NCBI GenBank assembly: GCA_014138095.1
Contig: JACGXE010000025.1
Coordinates: 1-43,230, forward strand
Direction: 5' to 3'
DNA length: 43,230 nt
From: Ochrobactrum sp. RH2CCR150
Lineage (GTDB): Bacteria > Pseudomonadota > Alphaproteobacteria > Rhizobiales > Rhizobiaceae
Positions 1-8,461 of the stretch are shown in pieces; the first letter of the stretch is position 1; each line of letters starts with the position of its first letter. Under the pieces are notes generated by a model that was given only the letters and a program-made list of their open reading frames with translations, ran no database searches and was not told where the DNA came from. The position numbers were made by a program, and so were the translations under genes.

Positions 1-111
1 GGGAGGATTATGGATATGATTGGTATGGGGGAATATGACGCCTCGAAGCCGCCTGAGCCTCTAGCCACTATAAACTGCATTGAAAAGGCGATTTGCATAA
101 TTCTTGACTAG
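1..111 (+). other. Open frame from window edge, possible tail of a gene
   Basis: The first forward frame is open from base 1 to a TAG at 109-111 and could be the last 36 codons of a gene that begins outside the window. It also contains in-frame ATGs. I recognise no family in it. Its stop codon lies inside the first copy of an intergenic repeat, so the frame may be chance. Confidence 0.2.
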
Positions 112-164
112 TAGTCAGCACTTCGCCTATTGCGGGGGACAGTGGTTCATATCCATTCAAGGCG
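101..164 (+). repeat. Intergenic repeat copy A
   Basis: This copy starts with a TTCTTGACTAG core. About 40 bases later it continues with CAGTGGTTCATATCC and TTCAAGGCG. The same ordered blocks occur at 15696-15760 and 16968-17030. A partial second core (TACTGGCAATCA) follows at 211-222. It lies beyond the 3' end of the DUF1850 gene. Its identity is unknown; a Bru-RS-like dispersed repeat is possible but was not verified. Confidence 0.5.
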
Positions 165-285
165 TAAGGAGCGATATTGCTACTCATGCAAATTTGGGGC
201 AGGAAACCTGTACTGGCAATCAAATGGTTGAAATAGTTGATCGTTCTCCGAGATCATTCTGTTCGCTTAAATACCGCGAACAGAA

Positions 286-645
286 CTAGTTGCAGATATG
301 TATACGGATGGGTTCTTCTGCCCTACCACCCAATTCCATACATTTCTTTTTCGAACAGAAAGTCCAGCCTCCGCCCGTCTTGCCGGAGGCTGCGAGGATG
401 ATTTCACCACGCGGTGGAATATTTGGGTGGTAGATATACCAGCCATCTTTCAGAACCGCATCCGCAGGCGGATCCATCCCCGCGCCGGAGCCCTTGATGC
501 GGGCTTCCGACAAGACCAGCCCCTGAGATGAGACAGTCCAGGACTCCTGCCATGGCACTTTTTCGACGCTGTGGGTCCATGACAGCAAGAAGCTTGTAGC
601 GGCGATTTTCAGGACGCCGCCAGCCGTTGCAATGCAGACCGCCAT
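286..645 (-). CDS. DUF1850 protein of a TAXI-TRAP system
   Basis: This small exported protein of about 119 residues starts at the ATG that overlaps the permease stop as TGATG (bases 643-647), so it is translationally coupled to the permease. An in-frame upstream start at 711 would run 67 bases into the permease and is less likely. The first ~20 residues are hydrophobic and fit a signal peptide or anchor. The body carries the SWTHSVEKVPWQESW segment and a GGxILxAxSG-like tract typical of DUF1850. DUF1850 genes regularly sit next to TAXI-type TRAP transporters, but their role is unknown. Here it is the last gene of the leftward binding-protein/permease/DUF1850 operon. Family assignment is fairly secure; function is not known. 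Confidence 0.75.
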   Translation of the reverse strand: MAVCIATAGGVLKIAATSFLLSWTHSVEKVPWQESWTVSSQGLVLSEARIKGSGAGMDPPADAVLKDGWYIYHPNIPPRGEIILAASGKTGGGWTFCSKKKCMELGGRAEEPIRIHICN

Positions 646-2750
646 CAACCGGATGACGCGACAACGGAAGGCCGCGACCTCCAGAAGTGCCATATCAAGA
701 ACGCGGCGCACGCAGCAAAGCCAAGCTCATCACTATAGGGATAGGTTGCAAGCATCAAAGCAATTGCAGCAAAAGCCCATATGCGTTCCCACATGTTCAG
801 CGGTGTTCTTAGATGACCGATGGCGGCGGCGCCCCAAAGCAGAATGCTAAGCAGAGCCTTGATGAACATATAGACAAAGGCTGGCCAGAAACCGAATTTT
901 TCTGAAAGCGGTCCGCCCTCTTGGAGCATGATGACCGGTTCATACACCGCCATGAAAGGCACAGCGAACCCCGCGACTGCGATCCGGATCGCTTGCATGC
1001 CGATCTTCATGCCCGACTCTCTCGCGATAGGCGCCGCCGCGAAAGCTGCAAGCGCAACGGGCGGCGTGAGATCGGCCATGATGCCAAAATAGAAGACGAA
1101 CATGTGCGACACCAGAAGTGGCACTTCAAGGTGCAGAAGCGCAGGCCCCGCGATCGACGATGTGATGATGTAATTTGGAATGGTCGGAATGCCCATGCCA
1201 AGCACAAGACACGCCAGCATGGTTAGCACCAGAGAGAAAAACAGCGAGTTTTCGCCAACGCTGACGATCACGCGGGCGAAAGTCGACCCGGCTCCGGTAA
1301 GCGCCAGAACGCCGATGATGACGCCAACAAGGGCGCAGGCGATGCCGACGGGAAGCGCGTTCTTTGCGCCCTCCGCGAGACTTTGAAGACAAAGGCTGAG
1401 CGTTTCACGACCGCCTCGTACCAGAAAATTTATCGCGACCAGAAGTGCTACAAGAGCAATGATCAGCGTAATGCCGCGTAGGGCATAACCGAAGATACTG
1501 AAGGTCGTACCAAATGCAGCGGCGGACATGACACCCAGCGTGACCCAGAACAGCACACGCAAAGGCATAGACATGGAGCCGGAAACCGGCACACCAAGAA
1601 TGATGAGGGCGGTCAGGCTAAGGCCGACCGTGCCTGCAAAAAGTGGCGTATAGCCGGAGAAAAGCAGCCATACCAATGCGACGAGCGGCAGAACCAGAAA
1701 CCAGCGTTTTCTGATTGCTTCGAGAGCACTTGGCATTTCGCCTTTGTTGAGGCCTTTCATCTTAAGGCGACGCGCCTCGAGATCAACCATCACGAAGACA
1801 GTTATAAAATACAGAATAGCAGGCACAATTGCCGCTTTGACGATCTCAACATAAGGCAGACCCAGCGTTTCGGCCATGATGAAAGCAACCGCGCCCATGA
1901 CCGGGGGCATGATCTGGCCACCCATTGACGCCACAGCCTCGACACCACCGGCAAAGGCCGGGCGGAAGCCGGACCGCTTCATAAGCGGAATGGTGAACGC
2001 GCCCGTGGTCACGACATTGGCGACGCCGGACCCGTTGATCGTTCCCATCAAGGCAGAGGAGATCACCGAAACTTTTGCCGGGCCACCCCGCGATGCGCCG
2101 ACCGTGCCCATCGCAATGTCGTTGAAGAGCTGGATCATGCCCGCACGCTCAAGAAAAGCCCCGAACAGGATGAACAGAAAAATATAGCTCGACGAGACAT
2201 AGATCGGCGTGCCGTAAATTCCTTCTGTTCCCAGAAACAGAACCTCGACCACCTGCTCGAAATCATACCCGCGGTGATTAAGCGGCTGCGGCAAATATTG
2301 TCCGAACAAACCATATGCCAGAAATATCGCGCAGATGAGCGGCAAGGTCCAGCCCATCATCTTTTTCCCAGCCCAGAAGACGAGAGCGACCACGAGAATG
2401 CCGATTACGATATCCGGCGTATTGGGTTCGCCCGCCCGAATTACAAGGTCTTCGTAGAATACCCAATGATAAAGACTGAGCGCGAAGGTGAGGATTGCCG
2501 CCAGCCAGAACGCCGCTCGCTTTGCAGCGACAGTGCTCGCATTGGCATAAAGGCCGAAAAGAAGCAGAAGCAGAAAGCCCACATGGACGGAGCGGACGAC
2601 CTGACTTGGCAATGGGGAATAAGCGGAAGTCCAAAGCTGGAAAACCGAAAAAGCCACGGCAATGGCAAACAGGATTTTTGCGCCTGTGCCTGTGCCCCAG
2701 GCGGGAATATGCTCGGCCGATTCTACGGCACTCTTCTCGCTCTGCGTCAT
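645..2750 (-). CDS. TRAP transporter fused permease (DctQM), TAXI type
   Basis: This is an inner-membrane permease of about 701 residues that fuses the small (DctQ-like, four-helix) and large (DctM-like) TRAP subunits, as usual for TAXI systems. It should import a small organic substrate with a sodium or proton gradient, receiving it from the periplasmic binding protein encoded upstream. Signature stretches are visible: SGVANVVTTGAFTIP near residues 243-257, GGQIMPPVMGAVAF near 279-292, a GMGIPTIPNYI tract near 530, and MADLTPPVALAAFAAAP near 570. I chose the ATG at 2750, which has AAGG eight bases upstream, over a TTG two codons earlier. It overlaps the DUF1850 gene by one base. The substrate cannot be read from sequence; related TAXI systems are often annotated for glutamate or C4-dicarboxylates without proof. 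Confidence 0.93.
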   Translation of the reverse strand: MTQSEKSAVESAEHIPAWGTGTGAKILFAIAVAFSVFQLWTSAYSPLPSQVVRSVHVGFLLLLLFGLYANASTVAAKRAAFWLAAILTFALSLYHWVFYEDLVIRAGEPNTPDIVIGILVVALVFWAGKKMMGWTLPLICAIFLAYGLFGQYLPQPLNHRGYDFEQVVEVLFLGTEGIYGTPIYVSSSYIFLFILFGAFLERAGMIQLFNDIAMGTVGASRGGPAKVSVISSALMGTINGSGVANVVTTGAFTIPLMKRSGFRPAFAGGVEAVASMGGQIMPPVMGAVAFIMAETLGLPYVEIVKAAIVPAILYFITVFVMVDLEARRLKMKGLNKGEMPSALEAIRKRWFLVLPLVALVWLLFSGYTPLFAGTVGLSLTALIILGVPVSGSMSMPLRVLFWVTLGVMSAAAFGTTFSIFGYALRGITLIIALVALLVAINFLVRGGRETLSLCLQSLAEGAKNALPVGIACALVGVIIGVLALTGAGSTFARVIVSVGENSLFFSLVLTMLACLVLGMGIPTIPNYIITSSIAGPALLHLEVPLLVSHMFVFYFGIMADLTPPVALAAFAAAPIARESGMKIGMQAIRIAVAGFAVPFMAVYEPVIMLQEGGPLSEKFGFWPAFVYMFIKALLSILLWGAAAIGHLRTPLNMWERIWAFAAIALMLATYPYSDELGFAACAAFLIWHFWRSRPSVVASSG

Positions 2751-2831
2751 GAACAAACCTTCATCCGTTTATGCATGTTGGAAACAACGGTTTCGGAAAC
2801 GACGCCATGTAGAAGAATCGGGCCTCAACCG

Positions 2832-2872
2832 CTAAAAAGGGGGACGGCGCCCGAGATTGTTACGCGGGCGCC
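2832..2872 (-). terminator. Hairpin plus U-run between binding-protein and permease genes
   Basis: An 8-bp G+C stem (GGCGCCCG at 2846-2853 with CGGGCGCC at 2865-2872) is followed on the minus strand by C5 then T5 (2832-2844). It lies in the 141-base gap between the TAXI binding-protein gene and its permease gene. The likely effect is partial termination, giving more binding protein than permease. Confidence 0.7.
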
Positions 2873-2897
2873 AACCGACGAAAGAGCTCAAACCAGC

Positions 2898-3851
2898 CTA
2901 TTCGATGCCTTTTTCCTTGTAGTAACGCAATGCGCCGGGGTGGATCGGAACCGGAGATACGATGGTGCTTTTGTCGAGCTTGATTGTCTTTGCGGAAGAA
3001 TGAGCAGCAGCCAGCTGGTCGAGATTCTCGAAGAACCCCTTGGTCATCTGGTAAACCAGTTCTTCATCCATATCAGGACGAACGATCAGATAGTTGATCA
3101 CGGAAGCCGTCACGACGTCCTTGTCCTGGCCACTATAGGTATTCGCCGGGATTGTGTTGACCTGATAAGGCGCACCAATCTTCTCAATGACGTCTGCCGG
3201 AACCTCAACAACGTTGATGTCCACGGAGTTGGCAAGGTCGCGCAACGAGGCCACGCCAAGTCCGGAAGACTGCAAGGTCGCGTCCAATTGGCGGTTCTTC
3301 ATCAGCTCGACAGATTCTGCGAAAGGCAGATATTCGATCTTGCCGAGATCGTCATAAGAAAGCCCCGCGGCCTCCAGAATGGTGCGAGCATTCAGTTCGG
3401 TTCCCGATTTGGGCGCGCCGACGGAAAGACGTTTTCCCTTGAGATCGGCCAATGTCTTGATGCCGGATTCCTTGGAGGCGACGATCTGGACATAATTCGG
3501 ATATATCGCGGCAAGGGTGCTGAGATTGGTGAGCTTCTTTTTAAAGCCCGCAGCTTCATTGCCTTCATAAGCGTCGCGCAGGGAATCTCCCAGCGTGAAG
3601 GCGACTTCCCCGCGACCGCTATTAATTAGGTTGATATTCTCGATGGACGCCTTGGTCGCCTGAACCGAGGGTCGCACATCGGGAATGCTCGAATAGATTT
3701 TTTCCATCGCGACCCCGAGCGGATAGTAGACGCCGCTGGTGCCGCCCGTCAGAATATTTACAAATTCTTCAGCTCGTGTTTGCGTTACACCGACGGCTAA
3801 TCCTAGAGCCATGGCCAGACAAACAGTAGTTTTACGATTAAAAAATTGCAT
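2898..3851 (-). CDS. TAXI-family TRAP solute-binding protein (left system)
   Basis: This periplasmic binding protein has 317 residues, the usual length for the TAXI family. A positively charged start (MQFFNRKTT) and hydrophobic core end at a plausible cleavage site around TRA-EE (residues 27-28). The family hallmark GGTSGVYYPLG follows near residue 36, and SIENINLINSGRGEVAF and KGKRLSVGAPKSGTELNAR lie where TAXI proteins contact ligand. It hands its substrate to the fused permease encoded downstream. A GGGAGG ribosome-binding site lies just before the ATG. It is divergent from a second TAXI system starting at 4317. The two binding proteins are clearly paralogous but not close, so they may differ in substrate. 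Confidence 0.93.
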   Translation of the reverse strand: MQFFNRKTTVCLAMALGLAVGVTQTRAEEFVNILTGGTSGVYYPLGVAMEKIYSSIPDVRPSVQATKASIENINLINSGRGEVAFTLGDSLRDAYEGNEAAGFKKKLTNLSTLAAIYPNYVQIVASKESGIKTLADLKGKRLSVGAPKSGTELNARTILEAAGLSYDDLGKIEYLPFAESVELMKNRQLDATLQSSGLGVASLRDLANSVDINVVEVPADVIEKIGAPYQVNTIPANTYSGQDKDVVTASVINYLIVRPDMDEELVYQMTKGFFENLDQLAAAHSSAKTIKLDKSTIVSPVPIHPGALRYYKEKGIE

Positions 3852-4316
3852 GCTCCCTCCTCACCTCGAAAGATACCGCTGGACTATCAGTTCAGCGATC
3901 AGACAAAAGTCTATGCAGAATGCTTTTCTGCCATATTCGAAAATGTCCTCCCACAGACTTGCTGAACGCTACAGCATTCTTTCTAAAATCCCAAACTGTT
4001 TTGGAATTCTGACGTCATCAATATAGATTCGTGTTTTATAAAGCAGCATACGAAGCCGAAATAACGCTGATATTATATATAACGTATTGTATTCATTATT
4101 AATGATAATAATATTTAGATGGCAATCAAATATATAACTGTGAAAATTGCAATTATACATTGAAGCGGCGACGAAAAATTCAATTTTGCTGAATGGGTAA
4201 TTCTTTCAGGCCGGCAGCAGCGACCAAAGACCGATCGAGCGCTTGACAAGCCATGGCTAGCTTTTCATGCTCCAAGACATAATTTAAACAAAATTAATGA
4301 GGGAACGGAGAGAAAA
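3852..4316. promoter_or_regulatory. Divergent intergenic region between two TRAP operons
   Basis: These 465 bases hold no convincing gene and separate two head-to-head transport operons. The middle (about 3990-4160) is strikingly A+T rich, with near-symmetrical tracts such as TTATTAATGATAATAA. For the rightward operon a TTGACA lies at 4243-4248, but no strong -10 follows at 17 bases. A GGGAACGGAGAG purine tract precedes the ATG at 4317. Regulator sites are likely here, but none can be named. Confidence 0.5.
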
Positions 4317-5306
4317 ATGACAGTGAGAAAGTTCAGTCGTCGGGCGGCATTTGCCGTTGTTGCAGGTTTTGTTGCCGTTGGAACGAGCATTGCTTTTGCA
4401 CAAGCTCCTGCGTTTTTTCGCATCGGCACCGGTGGAACGGCAGGCACCTATTACCCGATCGGTGGGCTGATCGCGAATGCGATTTCCGGTGCCGGAGATA
4501 AAGGTGTCCCAGGATTGGTGGCCACCGCTGTTTCATCGAACGGATCAGTCGCTAATATCAACGCGATTCAATCTGGCTCGCTGGAGTCGGGTTTTACGCA
4601 GTCGGATGTTGCTTACTGGGCTCATACTGGCACTGGCCTGTATGACGGCAAGGGCAAGGTCGAAGATCTGCGTCTGATCGCGACTCTTTACCCTGAAACC
4701 ATACATCTGGTAGCGCGTAAAGATGCAGGGATCAAATCTGTTGCCGACCTCAAGGGGAAGCGCGTTTCTATTGATGAGCCCGGTTCTGGCACGATTGTTG
4801 ATGCTCGGATCGTTCTTGAGGCCTATGGCCTGAGTGAAAGTGACGTGAAAGCAGAGCATCTAAAGCCAGGTCCGGCGGGCGAGCGTCTGAAGGATGGCGC
4901 GCTCGATGCTTATTTCTTCGTTGGTGGATACCCCACGGGAGCGATTTCGGAGCTTGCTACATCGAATGGCATTTCTCTTGTTCCGATTTCCGGCCCCGAG
5001 GCTGAAAAGATCAGAGAAAAATACACTTTCTTCTCAAAGGATACCGTGCCGGCAGATACCTACAAGGATGTTGGGCAGACAGAAACGCTCGCCGTTGCGG
5101 CCCAGTGGGTGACGAGCGCAAAGCAGCCGGATGAACTGGTCTACAACATCACAAAGACTCTCTTCAATGATGCAAGCAGGCAGGCTCTCGATGCCGGTCA
5201 CGCAAAAGGCAAGCTTATCAAGCTTGATACAGCAACCACCAGTCTTGGAATTCCGCTGCACCCAGGTGCGGAGCGGTTCTACAAGGAAGCAGGTGTTCTT
5301 AAGTAA
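4317..5306 (+). CDS. TAXI-family TRAP solute-binding protein (right system)
   Basis: This is the second periplasmic TAXI binding protein, 329 residues. A signal peptide with Arg-Arg in its charged region and a hydrophobic core ends near AFA-QA (about residues 28-29). The TAXI hallmark GTGGTAGTYYPIGG follows near residues 39-52. SSNGSVANINAIQSG, LKGKRVSIDEPGSGT and a C-terminal IPLHPGAERFYKEAG match the fold and parallel the left-hand paralogue (PIHPGALRYYKEKG). It is the first gene of the rightward operon, about 130 bases ahead of its permease. A purine-rich GAACGGAGAG site precedes the ATG. The substrate is unknown. Confidence 0.94.
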   Translation: MTVRKFSRRAAFAVVAGFVAVGTSIAFAQAPAFFRIGTGGTAGTYYPIGGLIANAISGAGDKGVPGLVATAVSSNGSVANINAIQSGSLESGFTQSDVAYWAHTGTGLYDGKGKVEDLRLIATLYPETIHLVARKDAGIKSVADLKGKRVSIDEPGSGTIVDARIVLEAYGLSESDVKAEHLKPGPAGERLKDGALDAYFFVGGYPTGAISELATSNGISLVPISGPEAEKIREKYTFFSKDTVPADTYKDVGQTETLAVAAQWVTSAKQPDELVYNITKTLFNDASRQALDAGHAKGKLIKLDTATTSLGIPLHPGAERFYKEAGVLK

Positions 5307-5359
5307 GTCTATCCTTTCCAAGTGGAATGAATGGGCACGTTGAAACACAACTCAGAGAT

Positions 5360-5382
5360 GCGGGCGCCAGATTGGTGCCCGC
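5360..5382 (+). terminator. Hairpin between binding-protein and permease genes (right system)
   Basis: GCGGGCGCC (5360-5368) pairs with GGTGCCCGC (5374-5382) around a five-base loop, with one G-U pair. The following AAAAGG has no strong U-run. It occupies the same place as the hairpin at 2846-2872 in the other TRAP operon. It may attenuate permease transcription or stabilise the binding-protein mRNA. Confidence 0.5.
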
Positions 5383-5438
5383 AAAAGGTTGGGTTTCATG
5401 ACATCCAGGTGGATGTGAAACTAAGGAGGGCTGGTGTG

Positions 5439-7496
5439 GTGAACGGTCAAGAAACGAAACTTTCGCCCATGGAATTGGATGAGGCCAAAGCACGAGAGCT
5501 TGAAGAGCAGTTCGATTCCGAGATACGGTTTCGTCCGCTGGCGCCGATTGCCGCTCGTATCGTCGGGTTCCTGCTCATCGTTTTATCTTTGTTTCACTAC
5601 TATACCGCAGGTTTCGGCCTTTTGTCGGAAATGGTGCATCGCGGCATCCATCTTTCCTTCGTGTTGGGCCTGGTTTTTCTAGTCTTCCCCTTTTCGCGCA
5701 AGGGTTACGATCAGCCTGAAACCTCTTCGCTGCTAAGGCCTCTCGGTATTTCTATCATTGACTGGACGTTGGCGATTATCGCTGTTGTGGCAGTACTGCA
5801 CGTCCCTTTAATACCGCTTGACGATCTTGCTTTCCGGGTTGGCAACCCGACCACCACAGACGTTGTTCTTGGAGGTTTGTTGGTCGTAGTGCTTCTGGAG
5901 GCGACACGGCGCTCGGTGGGCTGGCCGCTGCCCATTATCTCAATTCTGTTCATGCTTTACGCGCTCTATGGACGCCATATGCCCGGCATATTGGTTCATC
6001 CGGGTGCGACTGTAAGCCAATTGATTGATCATCTTTATCTGACGACGCAGGGCATCTATGGTATCGCGCTCGGCGTCGTTGCCACCTATGTCTTCCATTT
6101 TGTCTTGTTTGGTGTTTTCGCAACCCGCATTGGTTTGGGGCAGTTGTTTCTTGATTGTGCAGCCTGGGTGGCAGGGCGCTTCGCTGGCGGACCTGCAAAG
6201 GTGTCGATTTTTGGCTCAGCGCTATTCGGTATGATCTCTGGTTCTTCAGTCGCCAACACGGTCACGGTCGGTTCTCTGACTATCCCTGCGATGATCCGGC
6301 TTGGATATAAAAGGCATTTCGCGGCAGCGGTGGAATCGGCATCCTCAACGGGGGGACAAATTACGCCTCCGATCATGGGTGCAGCTGCGTTCCTGATGAT
6401 CGAATTTCTCAACTTGCCTTATACGACTATCATCCTGGCCGCTATTGTGCCGGCCTTTATGCATTTTTTCGGTGTGTTGATGCAGGTTCATTTTGAGGCC
6501 AAGCGCAATGGTTTGCGCGGCATGACCAAGGAGGAGTTGCCAGATCTCGGTGAGGCCTTTAAGCGCGATTGGCCGACAGTCATTCCACTCGTGGTGCTGA
6601 TTGGTGTTCTGTTGTCCGGTTATACGCCTTATCTCGCGGCCTTCTGGGGTATAACCTTGTGTATTGCGGTCGGCCTTCTTAATCCCCGCAAGCGCATGAC
6701 GGTGGGGGAGATACTTGACGGTCTGCGAGACGGTGCGAAATACGCTCTTGCCGTTGGTGCAGCGGCGGCTACTGTCGGCATTATAGTGGGCGTGGTAACG
6801 CTCACCGGGGTTGGTTTCAAAATTTCCTATATAGTAACATCGACAGCCGCCCAGCTCGCCGGCTTTTTTGGGACGATCCTGCCAGTTAGCTGGTTTGGAC
6901 CGCAGAGTCTCACACTCCTTTTTACGCTCATAATGACCGGAATTGTCTGCATCCTCATGGGGTGCGGCATTCCGACAACGGCGAACTACATCATTATGGC
7001 CACGATTGCCGCACCTGCTCTGGGGCTTCTTGGTGTGGAGCCCATCGTCGCGCATTTCTTTGTATTCTATTACGGCGTTCTGGCCGACATAACACCACCC
7101 GTGGCGCTCGCCGCCTATGCAGCTGCGGGTATGGCGGGGGCCGATCCATTCAAGACCGGTAATACGGCGTTTCGCTTGGGATTGGGCAAAGTATTGGTGC
7201 CGTTTGTCTTCGTTTTTTCGCCGTCGCTGTTATTGGTAACATCCAATTTCAATTGGCCTGACTTCTTTATAGCGTTTTTCGGTTGCGCCATCGGTATTAC
7301 CGCACTTGGCGCTGCGCTCTCTGGCTTTTTGTTGGTGAGAACAAAGCCTTGGGAGAACATCCTTATGATCTTGGCGGCGGTTCTATTAGTTGCACCGGAG
7401 ATTTACTCATCGATGTTGGGCTTGCTCATGTTAGTTCCCGTTGGAATTCGGCAGTTTTCTGGGTTTAAAACAGCAAAGATGCGTGAAGCCCACTGA
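5439..7496 (+). CDS. TRAP transporter fused permease (DctQM), TAXI type
   Basis: This is a fused DctQM permease of about 685 residues and a paralogue of the gene at 645-2750. I place the start at the GTG at 5439 because AAGGAGGG (5423-5430) sits eight bases ahead. An ATG at 5331 is in frame but has a poor ribosome site, and its extension would run through the hairpin at 5360-5382. The charged N-terminus (ELDEAKARELEEQF) is cytoplasmic, followed by many hydrophobic helices. Diagnostic segments include GMISGSSVANTVTVGSLTIP, GGQITPPIMGAAAF, MGCGIPTTANYIIMA and LADITPPVALAAYAAAGMA. It should carry the ligand of the binding protein encoded upstream. Unlike the left system, no DUF1850 gene follows. 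Confidence 0.92.
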   Translation: MNGQETKLSPMELDEAKARELEEQFDSEIRFRPLAPIAARIVGFLLIVLSLFHYYTAGFGLLSEMVHRGIHLSFVLGLVFLVFPFSRKGYDQPETSSLLRPLGISIIDWTLAIIAVVAVLHVPLIPLDDLAFRVGNPTTTDVVLGGLLVVVLLEATRRSVGWPLPIISILFMLYALYGRHMPGILVHPGATVSQLIDHLYLTTQGIYGIALGVVATYVFHFVLFGVFATRIGLGQLFLDCAAWVAGRFAGGPAKVSIFGSALFGMISGSSVANTVTVGSLTIPAMIRLGYKRHFAAAVESASSTGGQITPPIMGAAAFLMIEFLNLPYTTIILAAIVPAFMHFFGVLMQVHFEAKRNGLRGMTKEELPDLGEAFKRDWPTVIPLVVLIGVLLSGYTPYLAAFWGITLCIAVGLLNPRKRMTVGEILDGLRDGAKYALAVGAAAATVGIIVGVVTLTGVGFKISYIVTSTAAQLAGFFGTILPVSWFGPQSLTLLFTLIMTGIVCILMGCGIPTTANYIIMATIAAPALGLLGVEPIVAHFFVFYYGVLADITPPVALAAYAAAGMAGADPFKTGNTAFRLGLGKVLVPFVFVFSPSLLLVTSNFNWPDFFIAFFGCAIGITALGAALSGFLLVRTKPWENILMILAAVLLVAPEIYSSMLGLLMLVPVGIRQFSGFKTAKMREAH

Positions 7497-7652
7497 AGCT
7501 CTTCCATCCGTTGCAAATTGCCCCATGTTACTCTGCCCGCAACGCTCACGATATATTGTTCCAAATGTTGAATATGACGATGGATACTGCGGTCAGTAGA
7601 AAAAGAATTGTGGCGAGAGTTCGCGATAGGACGCCGCGTCTCCCGAGACAGA

Positions 7653-7669
7653 ATCTTGACTGGCAATCT
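7653..7669 (+). repeat. Core of intergenic repeat (copy D)
   Basis: ATCTTGACTGGCAATCT here matches the core of copies A, B and C. It lies in the 195-base gap between the convergent TRAP permease and NADP-binding protein genes. The second block (GGTTCATATCC) is not visible nearby, so this copy is partial. Confidence 0.4.
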
Positions 7670-7691
7670 GGGAATGAAACGACTGGCTCAG

Positions 7692-8426
7692 TTACTTAGT
7701 CTCAATTCTATTTAGTTCAACTATTTCATCATGTGTAACGCCGCCTTGAGACCGCATGAATTTCTCAATCAGACGATCTCGATTAACTGGTGCTTTGAGC
7801 CTGTCAGCCGATTCCAGTGCCTCGATCAATTCGTCCTTGGCAAGCTCCGTGCAATAAGCGGGCGTTCCGGGTTGTTGTCTCCAGGAGTCCGATATAATTC
7901 CGGCGTCGACAGTGTCGAAACCGGTTTCCTCGACGAGCTCCATGATTATCGCCTTGGCAACTGGCTCGTCACCGGACACAGGTATCGCTATGCGTACGCC
8001 TGTCCCCTTAGGGCGGCCTCGTTCGGCCAGAGTGGTCGCCAATGCAGCATTCCAGGCCTTGATAACCGGAAGTCCAAGTTGCAGCTCGATCCAGACGCTC
8101 TCTGGTACGCCACCATCGATGCCTGAAATCACGCCGTCGCGAAACGGATAATAGTTCGAAGTATCTACGATAATGGTGCCTCGGGTAACTTTCAAAAAGC
8201 GACACATAAGATCTCGATTGTTTCCAAATGGGATCGAGAGAATAACGACATCGACATTTTCTAACGCCACCTCCTTCGATACGGCTGCCGCACCGATGTC
8301 GCGCGCCAGCGCGCGAAGAGATCCCGGTCCTTTTGAGTTTGCAATTTTAACTTCATGACCGGATGCTGCCAACTTCCTCGCGAGGGTAGCACCAATATTG
8401 CCGGCACCGATAATACCAATTTTCAT
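7692..8426 (-). CDS. NADP-binding oxidoreductase, F420:NADP reductase-like
   Basis: This 244-residue protein opens with a Rossmann nucleotide-binding motif (GIIGAGNIGATLARKL, residues 4-19). The family layout follows: an IANSKGP loop that could select NADPH, a VDVVILSIPFG strand near 60-70, and VDTSNYYPFRDG near 90. This pattern belongs to the group annotated as NADPH-dependent F420 reductase or reductases with an NADP-binding F420 domain. Many bacterial members lack F420, so the real electron partner is unknown. It is the last gene of a leftward tetR-fabF-SDR-reductase run, 35 bases after the SDR gene. An AAGGGTTCTC ribosome site lies before the ATG. Confidence 0.8.
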   Translation of the reverse strand: MKIGIIGAGNIGATLARKLAASGHEVKIANSKGPGSLRALARDIGAAAVSKEVALENVDVVILSIPFGNNRDLMCRFLKVTRGTIIVDTSNYYPFRDGVISGIDGGVPESVWIELQLGLPVIKAWNAALATTLAERGRPKGTGVRIAIPVSGDEPVAKAIIMELVEETGFDTVDAGIISDSWRQQPGTPAYCTELAKDELIEALESADRLKAPVNRDRLIEKFMRSQGGVTHDEIVELNRIETK

Positions 8427-8461
8427 AATGAGAACCCTTAAGTTATGGGATAACTGCTCAA

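Noticed and set aside
139..153. GGTTCATATCC looking like a tRNA T-arm in the repeats
   Set aside because: The T-loop consensus is broken at one position, and no acceptor or anticodon stems can be built around it in any copy.
2274..3629. A 451-codon forward open frame
   Set aside because: It is antisense to the TRAP permease and binding-protein genes, which have clear family motifs. Its own translation is low-complexity-like and matches nothing I know.
6345..7055. A 236-codon reverse open frame
   Set aside because: It is the shadow of the right-hand TRAP permease. The translation is rich in His, Arg and Gln with no domain.
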